This document shows positions 34,143-43,625 of a DNA stretch of 64,000 nt, one piece after another. Within the stretch, counting starts at the first letter, position 1. Every line of letters starts with the position of its first letter. Both the position numbers and the translations under genes were made by a program. The notes below the pieces were generated by a model. The model worked only from the letters and a program-made list of their open reading frames with translations. It did no database searches and was not told where the DNA came from. This stretch comes from Pseudomonas mucoides. Its GTDB lineage: Bacteria; Pseudomonadota; Gammaproteobacteria; Pseudomonadales; Pseudomonadaceae. Location: NCBI RefSeq assembly GCF_015461845.1, contig NZ_JACOPW010000006.1:248001-312000 (forward strand), given 5' to 3'.

Positions 34143-34178
34143 TAAAAAAAGCGAAGCCAGATGGCTTCGCTTTTTTTG
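34143..34178. terminator. Bidirectional terminator between the OsmC-YcaO gene and ssb
   Basis: AAAAAAAGCGAAGCC-agat-GGCTTCGCTTTTTTT: an eight-bp stem with T tracts on both strands, between convergent genes. Confidence 0.95.
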
Positions 34179-34200
34179 TTACTGACTGGATCGCCGCTTT

Positions 34201-34728
34201 TTAGAACGGGATATCGTCGTCAAAGCTGTCGAAATCCGGAGCCGGCTGAGGCGCGGCCTGCTGCTGTGGAGCCGGACGCGATTGTTGCGGTGCCGACGAC
34301 TGCTGCGGACGTGGAGCCTGCTGGCGTGGAGCCGGGGCGGACTGCTGGTAGTTGTTGCCCCCGCCTTGTTGGTCGCCCTGTTGTGGACGGCCGCCCAGCA
34401 GTTGCATGGTGCCTTGCATGTCGACCACGATTTCAGTGGTGTAACGCTTGATACCGTCTTTTTCCCACTCGCGGGTCTGCAGCTTGCCTTCGATGTACAC
34501 CTGCGAACCTTTCCGCAGGTATTCGCCGGCGATTTCCGCAACCTTGCCGAACATCGACACACGGTGCCATTCGGTCTTCTCGACCTTCTGACCGGTTTGC
34601 TTGTCGGTCCATTGTTCGCTGGTCGCCAGACTCAGGTTGGTCACGGCGTTACCGTTAGGCAAGTAGCGAACTTCGGGATCCTGGCCGCAAGTGCCGACCA
34701 ATATGACTTTGTTAACCCCACGGGCCAT
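34201..34728 (-). CDS. ssb: Single-stranded DNA-binding protein
   Basis: A 175-residue SSB: N-terminal OB-fold (about 1-110, starting MARGVNKVILVGTCGQDPEV), a Gln/Pro/Ala-rich linker (about 115-163) and the acidic tip DFDSFDDDIPF that binds partner proteins. Essential in replication, recombination and repair. The ribosome site AGGAGAACGTT lies before the ATG. It begins nine bases after the MFS gene ends, so it may be read through from it, and it lies across from uvrA as in other pseudomonads. No LexA box (CTG-N10-CAG) was found near it. Confidence 0.97.
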   Translation of the reverse strand: MARGVNKVILVGTCGQDPEVRYLPNGNAVTNLSLATSEQWTDKQTGQKVEKTEWHRVSMFGKVAEIAGEYLRKGSQVYIEGKLQTREWEKDGIKRYTTEIVVDMQGTMQLLGGRPQQGDQQGGGNNYQQSAPAPRQQAPRPQQSSAPQQSRPAPQQQAAPQPAPDFDSFDDDIPF

Positions 34729-34737
34729 AACGTTCTC

Positions 34738-36135
34738 CTAGGCTACGCACGCTGCCTCGGGCGGGTTGTTCACCAGGCGCTCGAGGGTGGTGCGATCCAA
34801 TAGTTCGGTGTCCAATTTGATGTAAATCGCCGCTTCGTCTGCGACGATCACTGCATCTGTTACCCCTACGACAGCCTTCAGGCGCTCGACCAGACCCGCT
34901 TCGCGGATCGCCTCGGGCGACAGCGGCAAGCGCAGACTCGTCACGTAGGGAGGTTCGCGCATGGTAACAGCAAAGGCCAGCCAGAGGGCAGCCAGACCGG
35001 CGCATCCCAGGAACACAACCGACAGACCGCCATGCTGGAACATCCAGCCGCCGAGAATACCGCCGAGCGCCGAACCGAGGAACTGACTGGTGGAATAAAC
35101 CCCCATCGCCGTGCCTTTGCCGCCTGCCGGTGAAACCTTGCTGATCAGCGAAGGCAACGAAGCTTCCAGCAGATTGAACGCGGTGAAAAACACCACCGTC
35201 CCGATCACCAGAGCCCGCAAGCTATCGCCGAACTGCCAGAAGAATAGCTCAGTGAGCATCAGCGTCAGCACCGCGCCCAATAAAACTCGTTTCATTTTGC
35301 GTTTCTTCTCGCCGTAGATAATGAACGGGATCATGGCGAAGAAGGAGATCAGCAGCGCGGTGAGGTAGACCCACCAGTGCTGTTCTTTAGGCAGGCCGGC
35401 TTTTTCGACCAGCGCCAGGGGCAAGGCAACGAAGCTCGACATCAACATCGCGTGCAACACAAAAATGCCGAGGTCCAGGCGCAGCAGGTCCGGGTGCTTG
35501 AGCGTCGGGATCAGCGCCTGGCGCGCGACACCGGACTCGCGGTGCTGCAACGGCCCGGTGGATTTTGGCACCATGAACATCACGATCACGATGCCGAACA
35601 GCGCCATGCCGCCGGTGGCGAGGAACAATCCGGACAGGCCGAAGGCACGGGTCAGCAACGGTCCTACGACCATGGCGACCGCGAACGACAGACCAATCGT
35701 CATGCCGATCATGGCCATGGCTTTGGTCCGATGCTGCTCGCGGGTCAGGTCTGACAGCAAGGCCATGACGGCGGCGGAAATCGCCCCGGCGCCCTGCAGG
35801 ATTCGTCCAGCGATAACGCCCCAGATCGAATCGGCATTGGCCGCCAGCACGCTGCCGAGGGCGAAGACGATCAGCCCCAGGTAAATCACCGGACGACGAC
35901 CGATGCGGTCGGAAATGAAACCGAAAGGAATCTGGAAGATCGCCTGGGTCAGGCCGTAAGCGCCAATCGCCAGCCCGATGAGGGCCGGTGTCGCGCCTGC
36001 CAGATCCATCCCATAGGTCGCCAGAACCGGCAACACCATGAACATGCCAAGCATACGGAAGGCGAACACCAGGGCCAGCCCGCTTGCTGCGCGGGTCTCG
36101 CTGCCACTCATGCGTTCGCTGTGGGGATCGTGCAT
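34738..36135 (-). CDS. YajR-like MFS transporter
   Basis: A 465-residue transporter with twelve membrane helices. Motif A is GFISDRIGRRPVI (about 72-84), and the N-terminal half closely resembles E. coli YajR (RMLGMFMVLPVLATYG). As in YajR there is a C-terminal ferredoxin-like cytosolic domain (about 395-465: VERLKAVVGVTDAVIVADEA...). The substrate is unknown; YajR is a proton-driven exporter. ATG at 36135 has GAGG seven bases upstream; an in-frame ATG at 36111 is an alternative. Divergent from uvrA. Confidence 0.88.
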   Translation of the reverse strand: MHDPHSERMSGSETRAASGLALVFAFRMLGMFMVLPVLATYGMDLAGATPALIGLAIGAYGLTQAIFQIPFGFISDRIGRRPVIYLGLIVFALGSVLAANADSIWGVIAGRILQGAGAISAAVMALLSDLTREQHRTKAMAMIGMTIGLSFAVAMVVGPLLTRAFGLSGLFLATGGMALFGIVIVMFMVPKSTGPLQHRESGVARQALIPTLKHPDLLRLDLGIFVLHAMLMSSFVALPLALVEKAGLPKEQHWWVYLTALLISFFAMIPFIIYGEKKRKMKRVLLGAVLTLMLTELFFWQFGDSLRALVIGTVVFFTAFNLLEASLPSLISKVSPAGGKGTAMGVYSTSQFLGSALGGILGGWMFQHGGLSVVFLGCAGLAALWLAFAVTMREPPYVTSLRLPLSPEAIREAGLVERLKAVVGVTDAVIVADEAAIYIKLDTELLDRTTLERLVNNPPEAACVA

Positions 36136-36326
36136 GGAAAAACCTCATGTGAACCGGCCGCGATTCTACCAGTCCCATCGATTGACAGGGTATATCGCGA
36201 CGCTTTGACGCGCTCCGCTGACAGACTCTTCATGTAAGACATCAACCCGCTCGTTTGATAGTGTGCATCCATCCAGTATTTGGCCGTATACTCCTACGTT
36301 TTCGACGCCCGCCAAGCGAGGCCACT

Positions 36327-39161
36327 TTGGACAAGATCCTGATTCGTGGGGCCCGGACCCACAACCTGAAGAACATCGACCTGACCCTGCCACGGGACAA
36401 GCTGATCGTCATCACCGGCCTGTCCGGGTCGGGCAAATCGTCCCTGGCATTCGACACGCTGTACGCCGAAGGCCAGCGTCGCTATGTCGAATCGCTGTCG
36501 GCCTATGCCCGGCAGTTTCTGTCGATGATGGAAAAGCCTGACGTCGACACCATCGAAGGTTTGTCGCCCGCCATTTCGATCGAACAGAAGTCGACCTCGC
36601 ACAACCCGCGTTCGACGGTCGGCACCATCACCGAAATCTACGATTACCTGCGCCTGCTGTATGCACGCGTGGGTATTCCGCGCTGCCCGGATCACGACAT
36701 TCCGCTGGAAGCGCAGACCGTCAGCCAGATGGTCGACCTGGTCCTCGCCCAACCGGAAGGCAGCAAACTGATGCTGCTGGCGCCGGTGATCCGCGAGCGC
36801 AAGGGCGAACATCTGTCGGTGTTCGAAGAATTGCGCGCGCAAGGCTTTGTGCGGGCCCGGGTCAATGGCCGGCTCTGCGAACTGGACGAGCTGCCGAAGC
36901 TGGATAAACAGAAGAAGCACTCGATCGATGTCGTGGTCGACCGCTTCAAGGTCCGCGCCGATCTGCAACAGCGTCTGGCCGAATCGTTCGAGACCGCGCT
37001 GAAGCTGGCGGACGGCATCGCACTGGTAGCGCCAATGGACGACGAGCCGGGTGAAGAAATAATCTTCTCCGCCCGCTTCGCCTGCCCGATTTGCGGCCAT
37101 GCCATCAGCGAGCTGGAACCCAAGCTGTTCTCCTTCAACAACCCGGCCGGCGCTTGCCCGACCTGCGATGGCCTGGGCGTGAAGCAGTTTTTCGACATCA
37201 AGCGCCTGGTCAACGGCGAGCTGACACTGGCCGAGGGCGCGATTCGCGGCTGGGACAGGCGCAACGTCTATTACTTCCAGATGCTCGGGTCGTTGGCGTC
37301 TCACTACAAATTCAGCCTGGAAGTGCCGTTCAACGAACTGCCGGCCGATCAGCAGAAGTTCATCCTGCACGGCAGCGGCTCGCAGAACGTCGATTTCAAA
37401 TACCTGAACGACCGTGGCGACATCGTCAAGCGCTCGCACCCGTTCGAAGGCATCGTGCCGAACCTTGAACGCCGCTACCGCGAAACCGAATCCGCTTCGG
37501 TGCGTGAAGAGCTGGCCAAGTTCCTCAGCACCCAGCCTTGCCCGGATTGCCGTGGCACGCGCCTGCGTCGTGAGGCGCGGCATGTCTGGGTGGGCGAGAA
37601 AACCCTGCCAGCGGTGACGAACCTGCCGATTGGCGACGCGTGTGAGTACTTCGGCGTGCTGAAGCTGACAGGCCGTCGTGGCGAAATTGCCGACAAGATT
37701 CTCAAGGAAATCCGCGAGCGCCTGCAGTTCCTGGTCAACGTGGGTCTCGACTACCTGTCGCTGGATCGCAGTGCCGACACCTTGTCGGGCGGTGAAGCTC
37801 AGCGGATTCGTCTGGCCAGCCAGATTGGCGCCGGTCTTGTGGGCGTCCTGTACATCCTCGACGAACCATCGATTGGTCTGCACCAACGGGACAATGATCG
37901 ACTGCTGGGCACGCTCAAGCACCTGCGCGACATCGGCAACACGGTAATTGTGGTCGAGCACGACGAAGACGCGATTCGCCTGGCGGATTACGTGGTGGAT
38001 ATCGGGCCGGGCGCTGGCGTACACGGCGGGCATATCGTCGCCGAAGGCACACCGGCCGAGGTCATGGCTCACCCTGACTCACTGACCGGCAAATACTTGT
38101 CGGGCCGGGTGAAGATCGCTGTTCCGGCCAAGCGCACACCGCGTAACAAGAAGCTGTCGCTGTCCCTCAAGGGCGCTCGTGGCAACAACTTGCGCAACGT
38201 CGACCTGGAGATCCCGATCGGCCTGCTGACCTGCGTGACCGGCGTGTCCGGCTCCGGCAAGTCGACGCTGATCAACAACACGCTGTTCCCCTTGAGCGCT
38301 ACGGCTCTCAACGGCGCCACGACGCTTGAGGCCGCCGCGCACGACAGCATCAAGGGCCTGGAGCATCTGGACAAGGTCGTCGACATCGACCAAAGCCCGA
38401 TCGGCCGGACGCCGCGTTCCAACCCTGCCACCTACACCGGGCTGTTCACACCAATTCGCGAACTGTTCGCCGGCGTGCCGGAATCTCGCTCACGGGGTTA
38501 TGGCCCGGGACGTTTCTCCTTCAACGTGAAGGGAGGACGCTGCGAAGCCTGCCAGGGCGACGGGTTGATCAAGGTGGAAATGCACTTCCTGCCAGACATC
38601 TACGTCCCGTGCGACGTCTGCAAGAGCAAGCGCTACAACCGTGAAACCCTTGAGATCAAGTACAAGGGCAAGAGCATCCATGAAACCCTCGAGATGACTA
38701 TCGAGGAAGCCCGGGTGTTCTTCGACGCGGTTCCAGCGCTGGCACGCAAACTTCAGACGCTGATGGATGTTGGCTTGTCGTACATCAAGCTCGGGCAATC
38801 GGCGACCACGCTGTCCGGTGGTGAGGCACAACGGGTGAAACTGTCCCGCGAACTGTCCAAACGCGATACCGGCAAGACCCTGTATATCCTCGATGAGCCA
38901 ACGACCGGCCTGCACTTCGCGGATATCCAGCAACTGCTTGATGTACTGCATCGACTGCGCGACCACGGCAACACGGTGGTGGTGATCGAGCACAACCTGG
39001 ACGTGATCAAGACCGCCGATTGGCTGGTGGACCTTGGGCCAGAGGGCGGCTCCAAGGGCGGGCAGATTATTGCCGTCGGTACACCGGAAGAAGTGTCGGA
39101 GATGAAGCAGTCTCATACCGGCTTCTACCTCAAGCCGCTGCTGGCTCGCGACAAGGCCTGA
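36327..39161 (+). CDS. uvrA: UvrABC excinuclease subunit A
   Basis: A 944-residue UvrA. I start it at the TTG at 36327 (DKILIRGARTHNLKNIDL after it), with GCGAGG six bases upstream; the in-frame ATG 72 bases upstream adds residues with no UvrA similarity. Walker A is GLSGSGKSS (31-39); two LSGGEAQR signatures mark the two ATPase heads; zinc modules are C-P-I-C...C-P-T-C in the first half and GGRCEACQGDG...CDVCKSK in the second. UvrA finds bulky DNA lesions and loads UvrB. A TATACT -10-like element at 36287-36292 is the only promoter hint. No LexA site recognised. Confidence 0.95.
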   Translation: MDKILIRGARTHNLKNIDLTLPRDKLIVITGLSGSGKSSLAFDTLYAEGQRRYVESLSAYARQFLSMMEKPDVDTIEGLSPAISIEQKSTSHNPRSTVGTITEIYDYLRLLYARVGIPRCPDHDIPLEAQTVSQMVDLVLAQPEGSKLMLLAPVIRERKGEHLSVFEELRAQGFVRARVNGRLCELDELPKLDKQKKHSIDVVVDRFKVRADLQQRLAESFETALKLADGIALVAPMDDEPGEEIIFSARFACPICGHAISELEPKLFSFNNPAGACPTCDGLGVKQFFDIKRLVNGELTLAEGAIRGWDRRNVYYFQMLGSLASHYKFSLEVPFNELPADQQKFILHGSGSQNVDFKYLNDRGDIVKRSHPFEGIVPNLERRYRETESASVREELAKFLSTQPCPDCRGTRLRREARHVWVGEKTLPAVTNLPIGDACEYFGVLKLTGRRGEIADKILKEIRERLQFLVNVGLDYLSLDRSADTLSGGEAQRIRLASQIGAGLVGVLYILDEPSIGLHQRDNDRLLGTLKHLRDIGNTVIVVEHDEDAIRLADYVVDIGPGAGVHGGHIVAEGTPAEVMAHPDSLTGKYLSGRVKIAVPAKRTPRNKKLSLSLKGARGNNLRNVDLEIPIGLLTCVTGVSGSGKSTLINNTLFPLSATALNGATTLEAAAHDSIKGLEHLDKVVDIDQSPIGRTPRSNPATYTGLFTPIRELFAGVPESRSRGYGPGRFSFNVKGGRCEACQGDGLIKVEMHFLPDIYVPCDVCKSKRYNRETLEIKYKGKSIHETLEMTIEEARVFFDAVPALARKLQTLMDVGLSYIKLGQSATTLSGGEAQRVKLSRELSKRDTGKTLYILDEPTTGLHFADIQQLLDVLHRLRDHGNTVVVIEHNLDVIKTADWLVDLGPEGGSKGGQIIAVGTPEEVSEMKQSHTGFYLKPLLARDKA

Positions 39162-39173
39162 ATCACGGCCATG

Positions 39174-39213
39174 AAAAAGCCCCTGTCACTTTCTCGGTGA
39201 CAGGGGCTTTTTT
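39174..39213 (+). terminator. Intrinsic terminator of uvrA
   Basis: GCCCCTGTCAC-tttctcg-GTGACAGGGGC followed by TTTTTT, an eleven-bp perfect stem; A-rich upstream, so it can also end the ferritin transcript. Confidence 0.95.
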
Positions 39214-39225
39214 GTCTTCGTTGAA

Positions 39226-39690
39226 TCAGGTGTGCGATTGCAGGTAATTTTCCAGACCGATCAGTTTGATCAGGCCTAGCTGCTTTTCGAGCCAGTAGGT
39301 GTGATCTTCTTCGGTGTCGTTCAATTGGATTCGCAGCATCTCACGGCTGACGTAATCTCCGTGCTGCTCGCAGAGTTCGATGCCTTTGCAGAGCGCGGCC
39401 CGGACTTTATATTCCAGCCGCAGGTCGGCAGCGAGCATGTCTGGCACGGTGGTGCCGACATCAAGGTCGTCCGGACGCATACGCGGCGTGCCTTCGAGCA
39501 TCAGAATTCGGCGCATCAAGGCATCAGCGTGCCCGGCTTCTTCTTCCATCTCGTGGTTGATACGTTCGTAGAGCTTGGTGAAACCCCAGTCCTCATACAT
39601 CCGCGAATGGACGAAATATTGATCACGCGCCGCCAGTTCGCCGGTCAGCAACGTGTTGAGGTAATCGATTACGTCTGGGTGGCCTTGCAT
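39226..39690 (-). CDS. bfrA: Bacterial ferritin (FtnA-type, often labelled bacterioferritin BfrA)
   Basis: A 154-residue four-helix ferritin starting MQGHPDVIDYLNTLLTGELA at the ATG at 39690 (AGGGAGATGTAGGGCG upstream). Ferroxidase ligands are present: E18, E51, H54, E93, E127 and H130. Residue 52, the haem-ligating Met of true bacterioferritins (DEMKHAD), is Ala here (EEEAGHAD), so this subunit should not bind haem, as for the P. aeruginosa PA4235 product now called FtnA. It stores iron as ferrihydrite. It follows katA on the same strand, separated by a terminator; iron storage and peroxide removal are functionally linked. Confidence 0.9.
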   Translation of the reverse strand: MQGHPDVIDYLNTLLTGELAARDQYFVHSRMYEDWGFTKLYERINHEMEEEAGHADALMRRILMLEGTPRMRPDDLDVGTTVPDMLAADLRLEYKVRAALCKGIELCEQHGDYVSREMLRIQLNDTEEDHTYWLEKQLGLIKLIGLENYLQSHT

Positions 39691-39803
39691 CGCCCTACAT
39701 CTCCCTGCTTGAAAGTCTGTAGTTTGAACCACGAAGACTGATTGGTCACTCCGCTAGCGCGATAAAAGCGAAGATATTCCGAGAAAAGTGGTTTAAATAA
39801 CGC

Positions 39804-39828
39804 AAAAACCGCCCAATCGAGGGCGGTT
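39804..39828 (-). terminator. Terminator of katA
   Basis: Minus strand ACCGCCC-tcgatt-GGGCGGT followed by TTTT, twelve bases after the catalase stop. Confidence 0.9.
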
Positions 39829-39839
39829 CTGCTTCTCAT

Positions 39840-41294
39840 TTAGACTTCGTTAAGCTGTACGTTGAGCAGCGTTGCGATTGCTTCTCCGTACGCCGGATCC
39901 GCTTTGTAGAAATGCTGCAATTGACGGTCAACCACATCGCTGGATACCCCCGCCATCGCACCGGCAATGTTGCTGACCAGCAGCGCTTTCTGCTCGTCGG
40001 TCATCAAACGGAATAACGCACCGGCGTGGCTGTAGTAGTCGGTATCTTCGCGGTGATCGTAACGATCAGCTGCACCGCTCAGCGCCAATGGCGGTTCTGC
40101 ATAACGAGGCGCTTGCTTCGGTGCGTCAACGTAGCTGTTCGGCTCGTAGTTGGGAGCCGCACCGCCGTTACTGCCAAACGCCATCGAACCGTCGCGCTGG
40201 TAGCTGTTCACCGGGCTGCGAGGCGCGTTCACCGGCAATTGCTGGTGATTGGTGCCGATACGGTAGCGGTGAGCATCCGCGTAAGCGAAAACGCGACCTT
40301 GCAGCATGCGGTCAGGCGACAAGCCGACACCTGGGACCATGTTGCTCGGACCGAACGCCGCTTGCTCGACTTCAGCAAAGTAATTCAGCGGATTGCGATT
40401 GAGCTCCAGCTCACCGACTTCGATCAGTGGAAACTCTTTCTGCGACCAGGTTTTGGTCACATCGAACGGGTTCTCGTGGTGCGCCGCAGCTTGAGCTTCC
40501 GTCATGATTTGTACGCACACGCGCCATTTCGGGAAGTCACCGCGCTCGATCGCGCCGAACAGATCGCGCTGGGCATAATCAGGATCAGTACCCGCCAGGC
40601 GTGCCGCTTCTGCCGGAGCGAGGTTTTTGATTCCCTGTTTGGTTTTGTAGTGCCACTTCACCCAGTGACGCTCGCCATTGGCGTTGATCAGGCTGTAGGT
40701 GTGGCTGCCGAAGCCGTGCATGTGACGGTAGCCGTCAGGGATGCCGCGATCGGAGAACAGGATGGTGACCTGGTGCAGCGCCTCAGGCGAATGCGACCAG
40801 AAGTCCCACATCATCTGCGCACTTTTCAGGTTGCTTTGAGGCAGGCGCTTTTGCGTGTGGATGAAGTCCGGAAATTTCAACGGATCACGGATGAAGAACA
40901 CGGGCGTGTTGTTGCCAACAATGTCCCAGTTACCTTCTTCGGTGTAGAACTTCAGGGCAAAACCACGCGGATCGCGCTCGGTATCGGCCGAACCACGCTC
41001 ACCGCCAACGGTGGAGAACCGCAGGAAAGTGGAGGTTTGCTTGCCGACGGACTCAAACAGTTTGGCGCTAGTGTACTCGGTGATATCCCGCGTGACGGTG
41101 AACGTACCGTAAGCACCCGAGCCCTTGGCGTGTACACGGCGTTCCGGGATGTTTTCGCGGTTGAAGTGGGCAAGCTTCTCGATCAGGTGAAAGTCGTCGA
41201 GCAGCAGCGGGCCACGGGGGCCGGCGGAACGGGAATTCTGGTTATCGGCGACAGGAGCGCCACTGGCGGTGGTAAGCGTTTTACTTTGGCTCAT
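39840..41294 (-). CDS. katA: Monofunctional haem catalase (small-subunit, KatA type)
   Basis: A 484-residue clade 3 catalase. Catalytic H55 (RRVHAKGSGAYG) and N128 (VGNNTPVFF), and the proximal haem ligand Y338 (RVFAYAD), are all in place. It disproportionates hydrogen peroxide. No signal peptide, so cytoplasmic, although KatA-type enzymes can be released by lysis. AGGAAGAGATCGC precedes the ATG. The 239-bp upstream gap has no full OxyR site, only the half-like ATAG-N7-CTAC at about 41400. Neighbours ferritin and rplQ match the PA4235-PA4237 order. Confidence 0.95.
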   Translation of the reverse strand: MSQSKTLTTASGAPVADNQNSRSAGPRGPLLLDDFHLIEKLAHFNRENIPERRVHAKGSGAYGTFTVTRDITEYTSAKLFESVGKQTSTFLRFSTVGGERGSADTERDPRGFALKFYTEEGNWDIVGNNTPVFFIRDPLKFPDFIHTQKRLPQSNLKSAQMMWDFWSHSPEALHQVTILFSDRGIPDGYRHMHGFGSHTYSLINANGERHWVKWHYKTKQGIKNLAPAEAARLAGTDPDYAQRDLFGAIERGDFPKWRVCVQIMTEAQAAAHHENPFDVTKTWSQKEFPLIEVGELELNRNPLNYFAEVEQAAFGPSNMVPGVGLSPDRMLQGRVFAYADAHRYRIGTNHQQLPVNAPRSPVNSYQRDGSMAFGSNGGAAPNYEPNSYVDAPKQAPRYAEPPLALSGAADRYDHREDTDYYSHAGALFRLMTDEQKALLVSNIAGAMAGVSSDVVDRQLQHFYKADPAYGEAIATLLNVQLNEV

Positions 41295-41486
41295 GCGATC
41301 TCTTCCTTTGTCAGTCTATAGCTGCCGGCTAATCGGCTTGGGACGGAGTATTGACCATTGATCAAGAAGGCTACAAATTCATTAATTTGCAGAGATCAAT
41401 AGAAAAATACTACCAACGAATGCCGTTAACAGAATGAAGGCATGAAACGCAGGAAAGCTTGTATAAACCGCGCGTTTCTTACAGGC

Positions 41487-41520
41487 ACAAAAAACCGGGC
41501 ACTAGGCCCGGTTTTTCGTT
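41487..41520 (-). terminator. Terminator of the alpha operon
   Basis: Minus strand AAAAACCGGGC-ctagt-GCCCGGTTTTTT, just after the rplQ stop; marks the end of the long ribosomal protein block. Confidence 0.93.
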
Positions 41521-41533
41521 TCAGACTGACGTC

Positions 41534-41920
41534 TTACTCGGCGGATACAGCTTCGCCGGCAGTAGCACGATCAACCAACTCGACGTACGCCATAGGCGCG
41601 TTGTCGCCAGTGCGGAAGCCGCACTTGAGGATGCGCAGGTAGCCACCCTCACGGGTAGCGTAACGCTTGCCCAGGTCGTTGAAGAGCTTGCCAACGATAG
41701 CTTTCGAACGAGTACGGTCGAAAGCCAGACGGCGGTTAGCCAGGCTGTCTGTCTTGGCCAAAGTGATCAGCGGCTCAGCAACGCGACGCAGTTCTTTAGC
41801 TTTCGGCAGTGTAGTTTTGATCAGCTCGTGCTCGAACAGCGACACTGCCATGTTTTGAAACATGGCCTTGCGGTGCGAGCTAGTGCGGCTCAGGTGACGA
41901 CCACTTTTACGATGACGCAT
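41534..41920 (-). CDS. rplQ: 50S ribosomal protein L17
   Basis: A 128-residue L17 (MRHRKSGRHLSRTSSHRKAM), of the usual bacterial length plus a short acidic tail (AGEAVSAE). It sits near the peptide exit tunnel. Last gene of the alpha operon, 42 bases after rpoA, followed by an intrinsic terminator. Confidence 0.97.
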   Translation of the reverse strand: MRHRKSGRHLSRTSSHRKAMFQNMAVSLFEHELIKTTLPKAKELRRVAEPLITLAKTDSLANRRLAFDRTRSKAIVGKLFNDLGKRYATREGGYLRILKCGFRTGDNAPMAYVELVDRATAGEAVSAE

Positions 41921-41962
41921 GGTTCATTCCTTACCAAACACGACGTTCGGTGATTACGACGA

Positions 41963-42964
41963 TCAGGCAGTCGCCTTGTCGTCCTTCTTAAGACTTGCAG
42001 GCGGCCAGTTGTCGAGGCGCATGCCGAGGGACAGACCGCGGGAGGCCAGAACGTCCTTGATTTCAGTCAAGGATTTCTTGCCAAGGTTCGGAGTCTTCAA
42101 CAGCTCTACTTCGGTACGCTGAATCAGGTCACCGATGTAGTAGATGTTTTCCGCCTTAAGGCAGTTAGCCGAACGTACAGTCAGTTCCAGATCGTCAACC
42201 GGGCGAAGCAGGATCGGATCGATCTCGTCTTCCTGCTCGACAACCACTGGCTCACTGTCACCTTTGAGATCGACGAACGCAGCCAACTGCTGTTGCAGAA
42301 TGGTTGCAGCGCGGCGGATAGCCTCTTCAGGATCCAGGGTACCGTTGGTTTCCAGATCAATAACCAGCTTGTCCAGGTTAGTACGCTGCTCGACACGGGC
42401 GTTTTCCACCACGTATGCGATACGGCGAACCGGGCTGAACGAAGAGTCAAGCTGCAAGCGACCGATGCTGCGGCTTTCGTCTTCATCGCTCTGACGCGAG
42501 TCTGCCGGTTCATAACCACGACCACGAGCTACGGTGAGCTTCATGTTCAGGGCGCCGTTAGACGCCAGGTTAGCGATTACGTGATCGGGGTTAACGATCT
42601 CGACATCATGATCCAGCTGAATATCGGCAGCGGTAACCACCCCCGAACCCTTCTTCGACAAGGTCAGCGTAACTTCGTCACGACCGTGCAGCTTGATAGC
42701 CAGACCTTTAAGGTTCAACAGGATTTCAATTACGTCTTCCTGTACGCCTTCGATGGCGCTGTACTCATGGAGTACACCGTCAATCTCGGCCTCGACTACT
42801 GCACAGCCGGGCATTGAGGACAACAGGATGCGGCGCAGCGCGTTGCCCAGGGTGTGGCCGAAACCACGCTCGAGAGGCTCGAGAGTGATCTTGGCGCGGG
42901 TTGGACTGACAACCTGCACATCAATGTGGCGGGGTGTCAGGAACTCATTTACCGAAATCTGCAT
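41963..42964 (-). CDS. rpoA: RNA polymerase alpha subunit
   Basis: A 333-residue alpha subunit: N-terminal dimerisation domain (about 1-235, with FGHTLGNALRRILLSSMPG) and C-terminal domain (about 250-325, VDDLELTVRSANCLKAENIY) that binds UP elements and activators. Length is that of other pseudomonads. Placed between rpsD and rplQ, 22 bases after rpsD, co-transcribed in the alpha operon. Confidence 0.98.
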   Translation of the reverse strand: MQISVNEFLTPRHIDVQVVSPTRAKITLEPLERGFGHTLGNALRRILLSSMPGCAVVEAEIDGVLHEYSAIEGVQEDVIEILLNLKGLAIKLHGRDEVTLTLSKKGSGVVTAADIQLDHDVEIVNPDHVIANLASNGALNMKLTVARGRGYEPADSRQSDEDESRSIGRLQLDSSFSPVRRIAYVVENARVEQRTNLDKLVIDLETNGTLDPEEAIRRAATILQQQLAAFVDLKGDSEPVVVEQEDEIDPILLRPVDDLELTVRSANCLKAENIYYIGDLIQRTEVELLKTPNLGKKSLTEIKDVLASRGLSLGMRLDNWPPASLKKDDKATA

Positions 42965-42986
42965 GGATGCACCTATTTTCTAGCCC

Positions 42987-43607
42987 TTACTTGGAGTAGA
43001 GCTCGACAATCAGGCTTTCGTTGATGTCGGCGGACAGATCACTGCGAGCTGGAACGTTCTTGAAAACGCCCGACTTCTTCTCAGTGTCTACTTCTACCCA
43101 TTCTACGCGGCCACGTTGGGCACACAGATCGAGAGCTTGGACAATGCGAAGTTGGTTCTTTGCTTTCTCGCGAATCGCGACCACGTCACCAGCACGAACC
43201 TGGTACGACGGTACGTTTACGGTCTGACCGTTAACGCTGACGGATTTGTGCGATACCAGCTGACGGGATTCGGCACGAGTAGAGCCAAAACCCATACGGT
43301 ATACAACGTTGTCCAGACGGCATTCGAGCAGTTGCAGCAGGTTTTCACCGGTTGCACCTTTCTTGCCAGCAGCTTCTTTGTAGTAGCCGCTGAATTGACG
43401 CTCGAGAACGCCGTAGATACGACGGACCTTCTGCTTTTCACGCAGTTGGGTGCCGTAATCGGACTGGCGACCGCGGCGTTGGCCGTGGATACCAGGTGCT
43501 GCTTCAATGTTGCACTTCGATTCGATCGCGCGCACGCCGCTCTTCAGAAAGAGATCGGTGCCTTCGCGACGAGCGAGTTTGCATTTTGGACCAATGTAAC
43601 GAGCCAT
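42987..43607 (-). CDS. rpsD: 30S ribosomal protein S4
   Basis: A 206-residue S4 (MARYIGPKCKLARREGTDLF) with the S4 RNA-binding domain around residues 96-160 (RLDNVVYRMGFGSTRAESRQ). Only one cysteine remains near the N terminus (C9), plus C32, so this is the zinc-free form. S4 nucleates 30S assembly and in E. coli represses the alpha operon; whether that control exists here is not visible. Confidence 0.98.
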   Translation of the reverse strand: MARYIGPKCKLARREGTDLFLKSGVRAIESKCNIEAAPGIHGQRRGRQSDYGTQLREKQKVRRIYGVLERQFSGYYKEAAGKKGATGENLLQLLECRLDNVVYRMGFGSTRAESRQLVSHKSVSVNGQTVNVPSYQVRAGDVVAIREKAKNQLRIVQALDLCAQRGRVEWVEVDTEKKSGVFKNVPARSDLSADINESLIVELYSK

Positions 43608-43625
43608 TCTTTACAATCTCCTGGA

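Noticed and set aside
36136..36326. LexA (SOS) box between the MFS gene and uvrA
   Set aside because: The closest match is CTG-N10-CAT, not CTG-N10-CAG, and nothing better was found near ssb.
36294..38072. 592-codon minus-strand open frame opposite uvrA
   Set aside because: uvrA is certain on the plus strand with both ATPase heads and zinc modules; the antisense product is unlike any protein family I know.
41295..41486. OxyR or ANR site upstream of katA
   Set aside because: Only one OxyR-like half (ATAG-N7-CTAC) is present, and the TTGAC...ATCAA element has a five-base instead of four-base gap.
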